Positions 56,901-64,000 of a stretch of 64,000 nt of DNA are shown piece after piece. A program made the translations under genes and the position numbers. Numbering within the stretch: the stretch's first letter is position 1; each line of letters starts with the position of its first letter. Source of the stretch: Sipunculus nudus (taxonomy: Eukaryota; Annelida; Sipuncula; Golfingiida; Sipunculidae); NCBI GenBank assembly GCA_026874595.1, contig CM049317.1, forward strand, positions 66,196,618-66,260,617, given 5' to 3'. The notes under the pieces were generated by a model, which was not told where the DNA came from, made no database searches, and was given only the letters and a program-made list of their open reading frames with translations.

Positions 56901-57772
56901 GCAAGCAATTTCCGGATACCCTCCGGGAATTTTTTTTTTCTCGGGTATATCCGGAAATTGCTAGGAAATTCCTACATTGACAGCCAGGCCCCCGTTCTCC
57001 TAGCCGCCCCGTCGCAAATTGCTAGCATTTTGGGGATATCCCCCCCTAAATTTTTTTCCGCGTCAATCTGCGAATTGCTACCATATTGCTACTTTGACAG
57101 CCAGGCCCCTTCTCTCCTGGTCCCCAAGGAGGCAAATTGCTAGCAATTTGCGGATACTCCCCGGCCAATTTTTTGGGTAAATCTGCAAATTCCTACTTTA
57201 ACTGCCAGGCCCCCTCTCTCCTTTGTGCCCCGGACGCAAATTGTTAGCAATTTGCGAATACCCCCCGGCCTATTTTTTTCGGGTCAATCCGCAAATTGCT
57301 AGCAAATTGCTACTTTGACAGCCAGGCCCCCTCTTTCCTGGTCGCCCAGGTCGCAAATTGCTAGCAATTAAGCCCCCTCTTTCCTTGTTGCCCTTGACGC
57401 AAATTGTTAGCAATTTGCGAGTACCCCCCAGCCTATTTTTTTTTCGGGTCAATCCGCAAATTGCTAGCAAATTGCTACTTTGACAGCCAGGCCCCCCTTT
57501 CTCCTTGATTCCCCGGACGCTAATCGCTACCAATATGCGGATAGCCCCCGCCGAATTTTTTTTCGGGTAAACCCGCAAATTGCATGCAAATTGCTACTTT
57601 GTCAGCCAGGCCCCTCTCACCTGGTCGCCGAGATCGGAAATTGCTAGCATTTTGCTGATACCCTCCGGCCAGTTTTTTTCTGGTGAATCCGCAAATTGCT
57701 AGCAAATTGCTAATTGGACAGCCAGGCCCCCTCTTTCCTGGGCGCCCATGTGGCAAATTTCAGGCAATTTTT
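53935..57772 (+). repeat. ~119-bp satellite with 20-bp palindrome (family S119), left part
   Basis: About 32 units. Each has GCAAATTGCTAGCAAATTGC, then TACTTTGACAGCCAGGCCCC, CTCTCTCCTGGGCGCCCAGG, the palindrome GCAAATTGCTAGCAATTTGC, then GGATACCCCCCGGCCAA and a T-run. The spacing of GACAGCCAGGCC is 117-119 bp. Blocks repeat at long range, for example the ATCGAAAAATTGTTAGC variant at 55171 and 56827, 1656 bp apart (about 14 units), indicating a higher-order repeat. The array is interrupted at 57772 by a LINE and resumes at 63663. Confidence 0.95.
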
Positions 57773-58120
57773 TTTTTATCTTTCTAGGTTTCTCAGATTA
57801 TGAAATCGGTTTTCATCGTTTCAAATATATTTCATTTCATCACAGAAATCCAATTTTATTTTTAAAGAATAATTTATTTATATACAAAACAGGCGATTTC
57901 AAAATAAATAATTCCATTGTCACTCCGGTAATGACAAATAAGTTCAAATTTAAATGTGATATTTACAAATAACACACTTAAGGACTAACATTACAGAGGT
58001 ATTAATTATTATTAACAGAAGTATATATATAACAGAAGTTCTATGTTCTGATATTCTATGATATAACATATTGTAAAAATTTATAATTACAATGGTAATG
58101 TGAGTACATGTGAAAAAAAA

Positions 58121-59511
58121 TCATAGTACCTCGAAAAATGGTTTCCACTTTTGCTCATGAATAGCACTTTTGTTTCTATTTTTTGCTACCTTTCTTTCCA
58201 TTTGTTCTGTATTGTTAACATGCATAATGTACTTCTCAATGCACAGAGAAGTTGGACTCTCACGGGTTTTATAAACCACGTATTTATATATCAGGAGCAA
58301 CGTGTTAATAAGATCAACGTTTTCTTCACTTTCAACACCCATATAAATTACACTTGGACCAAGAGATGGCTTAGTGATGTTCCTGTATCCGACCCAAGTT
58401 TTGATCTGCATATAAAACGTGATGGAAGTATGACATTCGCAAAATAAGTGCATGACGGATTCTTTTTCAATAAAACAATACGAACATCTGTGTGTATCAA
58501 ATACTTCCCACACATAAAGTTTTTCATTAACACCAAGTACATTATTAGGAATCCTGTATTGAAATTGTCTTAGATACATATCAAGCGTTGTGGAGTAAAC
58601 ATAGGCAGTTGCTCGTTTCCAATTAAAATGTTCATATCTATTAGTTATTTTCTTTTTTGCTATTGGTTCCGATGTTTTATTCATAATGAGTTGATTATAA
58701 ATATGCTTTAATGATATTTTGTGCAAGTCCCATACACTCTCTTTAAATGAAATTAAGTAAACTTGTGAAAGAGAGGCAGAGATTCTGGTTTTACTGATAT
58801 GCATTGTCCACTTTTTTGGGATTGCATTTTGCAATGCTGCCCAATGCATAAAATACTTTTTATAATCATAAGTGTTAATATATATAATATCTCTTAAATG
58901 CCCTTTTTCTCCTTTAACGTTATACAAATGATATACGTATTTTATCCCTAAATTGTCAAAATATCGATAAAAGATTGTTTTACCTCCTACTGCAATATAT
59001 CTATTATTCCACAACTGTTGGGTACAAATTGTGTCCTCATTTTGAGGTTGTCCTGATGTCAAAGGAATCCATAGTTCCAGGCAACGTTTATAGAAGTCTG
59101 GAAGTTCAATATCTTGGATTCCCGCGTCAAAGTTTCCACATATATTCTTTATTCCACCAATTTTTTTTAAATACATGTCAGGAATGATTGTGTGTTTGCC
59201 ATTATTCCCACAGATTAACTTTAGATCCACATAACTCTTTGTGATTCTACAATCGTTTCAAAATCTGGCAATTTTATACCTCCGTTTTCATAAGTATTAA
59301 TCAAAGAGCTATACATAATTTTTGGTTTTCTCCCATTCCATATGAAATCCACCATACAGTCTTTAATTATATTGATGAATTCTTTTGTCGGATCCAGTAC
59401 ATTTGTAACATATATAATTTTTGAAACACCCAATGCTTTTATTATTGTATTCCGTCCATATATAGTCAGACCTTTGCTTCCACAGATTAAATATTGTTTG
59501 CATCTTCTCAA
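58121..59511 (-). pseudogene. ORF2 C-terminal domain of the L1/Tx1-like element
   Basis: After a frameshift from the RT, the frame 59511-59221 carries GLTIYGRNTIIKALGVSKI and PTKEFINIIKDCMVDFIWNG, the conserved (L)-(T/S)-x-x-G-(R/K)-x-x-(I/V)-(I)-K-x-L thumb region. A second shift leads into the 369-codon frame 59230-58121. This has IIPDMYLKKIGG, a long linker, and near residue 250 a WEVFDTHRCSYCFIEKESVM-HLFCEC stretch, a C-x2-C-x8-H-x2-C cluster like the zinc-binding end of L1/Tx1-type ORF2. That domain is thought to bind nucleic acid. Two frameshifts make this copy non-functional as it stands. Confidence 0.75.
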
Positions 59512-60814
59512 AGTTTCTATGGAAGTTCAGTGCATTTGACAGACGCCTATCAAAAGTATGATAGATCCCTAATATTTTGAGTTCGTCTTCTTTCAGGTCT
59601 ACCCATTTAAATTCATTTAATTCATTTTTATTAAAACCCTTGTTGCTTATCCATGCAGCCTCACATTTGTTATAATTTAATTTGATATCTGCAATATTAC
59701 CAAACGTCTCGAGTACTGAGCAAAACGTAACCATGGAGTCTATATCTCTAAGGAAATAGGTTGTATCGTCTGCAAAAATACATTGTTTAATTTCTTTTCC
59801 ACTGATACTTATTCCTCTGATTGAAACGGACTCCCGTACCATTTTTGCTAGTATTTCGACAGCCATTACAAACAGATAAGGGGCCAATGGGTCTCCCTGC
59901 CTTGTGCCCCTGGCTACCTGTATATATCCTGTCGTGTATCCGTTATTCATTATACAGCTTTCTATATCATTGTGGAGTTTGACCCATTTGATAAAGGACT
60001 CACCAAAACCGAATTTTTTCAACACAATAAACATATATTCATGACAAATTGAATCGAAAGCGGCTGCGAAATCTACAGCGAACATTATATGTGGTTTGTT
60101 CTTTCTAATACAATAGTCTATTATATCACAAATTAAACGATTGGTGTCACAAATATTCCTTCCATGGACGAATGCTGTTTGGTCATCATTAATTAGGTCC
60201 GGCAATACAGCTTTTAGACGATTAGCTAATACTTTACTGATAATTTTACAATCAACATTCAGCAAACTAATTGGTCTCCATGAAGATAACAATCTATTGT
60301 CTTTCCCAGACTTTTCTATTAAGGTAACTACAGCTTGTCTTTGACTAGTTGTAAGTCTTCCTTCATCAAAGCATATATTTAAACATCTGACTGGATCTTC
60401 CCCAATCAGGTCGAAAAATTTTATGTAAAATTCTTTTGGTAAAACATCATTCCCGGGGGTTTTGATATTTTTCATTTGTTTCTCTTCCTTTGTTATATTT
60501 CCCTCACTGATGGCAGCTTCATCTTCCGACATGTGGGGAATGTTCATTTTTGATAAAACATTTAAACACTCTATGCTAGTAACACTACTACCGCTTTTGT
60601 ATTTACCTTCGAAATATAACTTTATTTCTTTCATTATTGACTTATGGTCTGTTATTTCTTGTCCATTAACCAACAATGTTCTTATAGTTGATTTCTTTTT
60701 ATTCCTTTGTTCCAGATTTAAAAAGTATTTTGTGTTGCGTTCTCCTTCTTCATACCAGATTACTCTAGATCTAATAATTGCACCTTCCGTAATTTTTTCA
60801 TAATATTTTTCCAA
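59363..60814 (-). pseudogene. Reverse transcriptase of the L1/Tx1-like element
   Basis: This 483-codon open part begins GAIIRSRVIWYEEGERNTKY, the linker typical of L1/Tx1 ORF2. Then come SWRPISLLNVDCKIISKVLA at about 178-197, DDQTAFVHGRNICDT at about 210-224, motif A FAVDFAAAFD at 245-254, motif B ARGTRQGDPLAPYLFVMAVE at about 301-320 and motif C IFADD at 346-350. All catalytic Asp residues are intact. Two TAA codons (60836-60838 and 60827-60829) separate it from the upstream part of ORF2 in the same frame, and a frameshift ends it near residue 440. Confidence 0.85.
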
Positions 60815-60835
60815 TCCCTTACGAGCTTAATCAAA

Positions 60836-61873
60836 TTATTCCCTACTTTCTTTATTGATGATCGAAGTATTATTTTTTGCCTTTTCGGCCTTTTTCTCTA
60901 GATCTTCCATCCTTTGTCTCTCTGTTTTCCTTATTTGTTTAGAAAAATAAATTGAGAATTCTTTGATTTTATATTTCATATATTCCCACCACAGTTTTTC
61001 ATTCATTTTGTTTTTATAGTCTTCTTTCCATGATTTTATTTTCTCTCTCAATATTGACTGATAATTTGTGTTGTCTAAAAGGGATATGTTAAGTTTCCAA
61101 TGTGAAGGACTGTGTTTAGCATTATGAACAGATTTAATATTACATATCACCGCTGCGTGATCCGTTGCAACAGCATTTATAATATTAACTTCGCTTATTT
61201 GGCTATTCAATTCACTGGATACTAAAATAAAATCTAATCTTCGCTGCACGAATGGATTCATACTCCGCCAGGTAAAGTCTCGGGTAAAGGGTTTCCTTAT
61301 TCTCCATATATCTATTAGATCATGTGTTTCCATAATGGCTGAAACTGCATCGATAGATTTAAATTTCGGACGATAGTTACCACCATCTGTATCAATATAT
61401 GAAAAAACAGAAATTAAAATCACCACCCCAAATTATCCAACTCCCTGTTTCTACAAACAAGGCATGCATTTTAGAAGCTAAGTTTTGTAAGTATTTTACT
61501 TTTTTTCTGTATTCGGAGCATATGTGTTAATAAATGCAAAAGGGGAATCTTGAACTAATGCATGCATGACTATAATTCTACCATCATTATCTGTTTCAAT
61601 TCTAATATCTGATATCGATATATCATTGCCCACTAATATTAATACTCCTTTTGACTGATGTGTACCGTGAGAAAAAAAAAAACTTAAACCCTGCCAGTCT
61701 TTACACCAGGTTCTCTCATCTTGTTTTAAACTGTGAACTTCTTGCAGAAATATTATACTGTTTCTTCCACCATGATCAAGTAGCCATTTAAAGATTTTGA
61801 TTCTTTTCTTGTACTCACGTAATCCTCTTACATTCAGAGTCAAAACTGAAAAATCAACCTCTGTCATAAACAA
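60836..61873 (-). pseudogene. APE-type endonuclease of the L1/Tx1-like element
   Basis: The N-terminal part (61873-61496) has VDFSVLTLNVRGLREYKKR (N-V-R-G-L), IIFLQEVHSLKQDE (catalytic Glu) and FINTYAPNTEKK. A one-base loss in an A-run at about 61495-61501 shifts the frame; the continuation reads ETGSWIIWGGDFNFC (G-D-F-N), then a second shift in a T-run. The frame 61426-60836 continues with FTWRSMNPFVQRRLDFILVS and NAVATDHAAVICNIK. Motif order N, E, D-x-N, R-x-D and D-H is complete, so the ancestral enzyme was intact. ORF2 starts at ATG 61873 or 61867. Confidence 0.78.
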
Positions 61874-62472
61874 GATTAGTTTTCAATAAGTTCTTTTGCA
61901 TAATTTTTGTTAGTCCTTTCAGAAACGGTACGTTGAAAAATATCGAATGATATCTAACGTTTTGAAAGGGTGCTGCTGTATACATATTGGCGCTCAATAG
62001 AATAGATATTCACTAGTGTTTTGGTGAATTAGACAAAAAATCTTATAATTGAGGGACGACTCAGCCCCGCTTTATATTACCACAAATAAAATGTTTATAC
62101 TGTTGAATGTAAATTTGATGATAATGTCACAGTTTAGTGTTATTCGTATTTCTTTTTTTTGGGTATAAATTAATGTTATAAAACTAAGAATATTTAAGTG
62201 AATAGAAAATATACCTAATCAAGTCAAATGATATGCTTATATTTATAAGTAATAATAAGGATGATTGGACGTCCAACCTACATTCCTTTCCGCCGTGCGG
62301 TGGCAATGCCTGTCCCTCAGCACTGACACTCCGTGAGAGAGCAAGCCGCACGGACAGGTTACAGTGTGATAACATGTTTAACCCCTAATTTATAACATCT
62401 ACGATATATACATGGTTATATATATGTAATACATGTAAATCGATGGACTCCCAACAAAGATATGTCCTGAAA
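61874..62472 (-). other. Spacer between ORF1 and ORF2 of the L1/Tx1-like element
   Basis: About 600 bp, unusually long for such a spacer, with a CGTGCGGCTTGCTCTC...GCCGTGCGGTGG segment near 62290-62350 of different base composition. A small insertion within the element is possible, but no ends were identified. No gene is recognised. Confidence 0.4.
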
Positions 62473-63364
62473 TTATTTTTCCACCGTGTGAACAGACTCT
62501 GGAGTGGACGCCATCTGTGGGGTGTTTTTAACAGTTTCAGAATACAATTGAGGTGGATTTTGCGTCAGCTCTTCGGACCATTGTTGGAGCTCTTGAGAGT
62601 TCACAAAACGCATTGTCTTTGCGGTCATGTCTCTGATGAACACCACCCCGTCCCTGGTCCAACAGTCGTTGATGCGATTTTCGCGTTTTAGTCGTAGTGC
62701 TGACTGAAACATGCCTAGTCGGGTACGAGTCAGATCCTCGTTCACAAAGAGTCCCCTGGCTTTGTTACCTGCCATTTTCAGTTTGGATTTAGCTTTATAA
62801 CTAAGTCCTTTGTTTTATGTGAAAGGAATTTCACTAAGATTGGTCTGGGCTTACTCGATCCCTGTTGTCGTCCAACTCGGTGACTGCACTCAATGTCGTC
62901 GCCACTGATTGTTACCCCCATCAGTTCTTTCGCCATGCTGACCACCATTTCCTCCGTATTTTCTTCTTTCTCCTCCATCCACATATTATTTATTCTTACT
63001 GAATTAACTCTAGAATACTGCTGTTGTTGGTCCAATTCCCCTTTCAAATCACACACCGATTTTTCTAAGTGTACAATACGCATTGACAAATCTGCGATCT
63101 TTTGTTCATACACTTCTAATGTTTGATCCACTGCCGTATCTAAAATGTTTTTCAGGATTGTTTGAACAGATGGCGAAGTTAAGGCATTTGTGAAATATAA
63201 TGTGAATTTATCAGAGCCAGTGGAAAGTCATCAGAGGAGTCAGAAGAATTCATGTTACTTCGTTTAGTATTCTTGTTATTGGCAGAGGAAGTCTCCGGAG
63301 ATTCACTCAAAATTCTCTTTTTATCACGACCCGATTCGGATTGCTTTGCTTTTGGAGGCATTCC
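62473..63364 (-). pseudogene. ORF1 (RNA-binding protein) of the L1/Tx1-like element
   Basis: It starts MPPKAKQSESGRDKKRILSE (ATG 63364), with a Ser/Asp-rich N-terminus. After a frameshift near 63185 comes a coiled coil (VDQTLEVYEQKIADLSMRI, LEKSVCDLKGELDQQQQYS), then an RRM-like domain SVRINNMWMEE to ECSHRVGRQQ and KPRPILVKFLSHKTKD. A second shift at about 62778 (in an A-run next to CTGAAAATGG) leads into GLFVNEDLTRTRLGMFQSAL and DCWTRDGVVFIRDM, the C-terminal domain. The order coiled coil, RRM, C-terminal domain is that of L1-type ORF1 proteins, trimeric RNA chaperones. Confidence 0.78.
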
Positions 63365-63662
63365 TAAATTTTGAGGAGCCAAGAAGTTGAATATTTAGTT
63401 AGTTTAGATTTTATTCATGGAAAATGCCCTTGACCTATTGTTAACACTAAAGAAATTGACTGTCAACTCGAAGTGACATTTTCTTTTTCAGTTTTCTTCA
63501 CTTTAATCCAGAACTGGAACACGAGAGTTGCACTGTCTATTGTGTGTAACTTTTACATTCATTTATTGTAACACCTGACGTATCTCAAATTCATTAACTC
63601 TTCACAATCATTAATAAAAGCGGAGCTGGTCCTACCTGGCCTTACTCGATCAGCGCCATCTA

Positions 63663-64000
63663 GTCAATATCCACAAATTGCTAGCAAATTGCTACTTTGA
63701 CAGCCAGGCCCTCACTCTCCTGGGCGCCCAGGTCGCCAATTGCTAGCATTTTGGGGATACCCCCCCCCTAAATTTTTTTTCGCGTCAATCTGCGAATAGC
63801 TACCATATTGCTACTTTGACAGCCAGGCCCCCTCTCTCCTTGTTGCCCCGGACGCAAATTTATTAGCAATTTGCGAATACCCCCGGCCAATTTTTTTTCG
63901 GGTCAATCCGCAAATTTCTAGGAAATTGCTACTTTGACAGCCATGCCCTCACTCTCCTGGGCACCCAGGTCGCCAATTGCTAGCACTTTGGGGATAACCC
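63663..64000 (+). repeat. ~119-bp satellite (S119), right part
   Basis: Nearly three units in the same orientation and phase as 53935-57772, with variants CCAATTGCTAGCA(C/T)TTTGGGGATA that also occur in the left block (54484, 55934). It continues to the window edge. Confidence 0.92.

Larger units (their letters stand above)
57773..63655 (-). mobile_element. L1/Tx1-like non-LTR retrotransposon inserted in the S119 satellite
   Basis: Reading the - strand: a 5' UTR (about 63655-63365), ORF1 (63364-62473), a spacer (62472-61874), ORF2 with endonuclease, RT and a Cys/His C-terminal domain (61873-58121), a 3' UTR (58120-57782) and a short A-run (about 57773-57781) directly joined to satellite. ORF order and the A-run fit the L1/Tx1 group. 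No target-site duplication could be recognised in the repetitive flanks. Several frameshifts, most of them at or near homopolymers, break both ORFs. Confidence 0.82.

Noticed and set aside
53971-57756. Open frames rich in LLAICGFTRKK or FASNLRIPPGQFF
   Set aside because: Repeated translations of the ~119-bp satellite on both strands; no start context or gene structure.
62270-62370. tRNA-like or SINE-like segment in the LINE spacer
   Set aside because: The GC-richer stretch lacks recognisable A and B boxes and does not fold into a cloverleaf by eye.
57760-63670. Target-site duplication around the L1/Tx1-like element
   Set aside because: Short matches between the flanks are explained by both being the same satellite; no unambiguous duplication could be read.

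Overview
This is a eukaryotic, intron-bearing, repeat-dominated window, most likely from a marine invertebrate. I lean towards a mollusc or another lophotrochozoan, because the interspersed repeats include TTTTAGCTCAG-type and GGTGGCGCCACC/GGATACTATG-type families that I associate with such genomes; this is an inference, and the species cannot be named from sequence alone. Only about 1.5 kb of the 64 kb looks like host protein-coding sequence. There are no bacterial operons, CRISPR arrays or recognisable tRNA/rRNA genes.

Host genes. (1) The 3' half of a mitochondrial poly(A) polymerase (MTPAP-like) gene lies on the + strand at 9243-14546. It has four exons whose splice phases match exactly, one GC-AG intron, and a poly(A) signal at 14568. 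The upstream exons, with the first two catalytic aspartates, are not in the window. (2) A histamine N-methyltransferase-like first exon lies on the - strand at 3372-3558. (3) A paralogous block at 36-42 kb carries relics of the same two gene families: an MTPAP catalytic-core exon with a stop codon and a lost catalytic Asp (36.1 kb), and an HNMT-like first exon with a nonsense codon placed 143 bp from an HNMT-like last exon (38.45-37.92 kb). Non-coding sequence at 3.3-9.0 kb and 38.2-42.2 kb also matches piecewise, so this is a decayed segmental duplication.

Mobile elements. A 1068-bp non-autonomous hAT-type element (7844-8911) has an 8-bp target duplication, and the paralogous block preserves its empty site. 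Two other families of non-autonomous elements (4.64-5.70, 15.9-17.2 and 38.8-39.8 kb) share an unusual terminal hairpin. Three non-LTR retrotransposons lie on the - strand: an old decayed element with ORF1, endonuclease and RT (about 44.0-48.1 kb), a 5'-truncated element with a 456-codon open RT frame and an (ATT)n tail (48.4-50.0 kb), and a near-complete L1/Tx1-like element (about 57.8-63.65 kb) inserted into a satellite array.

Satellites. Arrays occupy roughly 16 kb: a 77-bp satellite (23.75-30.85 kb, with a diverged second block at 52.8-53.9 kb) whose monomers carry the telomere-like hairpin GGGTTA-GGG-TAACCC; a 59/71-bp satellite (51.3-52.4 kb); a ~119-bp satellite (53.9-57.8 and 63.66-64.0 kb) built around a perfect 20-bp palindrome and related to the 59/71-bp one; a 0.5-0.66 kb tandem repeat (32.5-34.6 kb); and an older degenerate array (19.1-21.7 kb). 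Long (TA)n tracts and poly-G runs recur throughout. Most short open frames in these regions are translations of repeats and were not called as genes.
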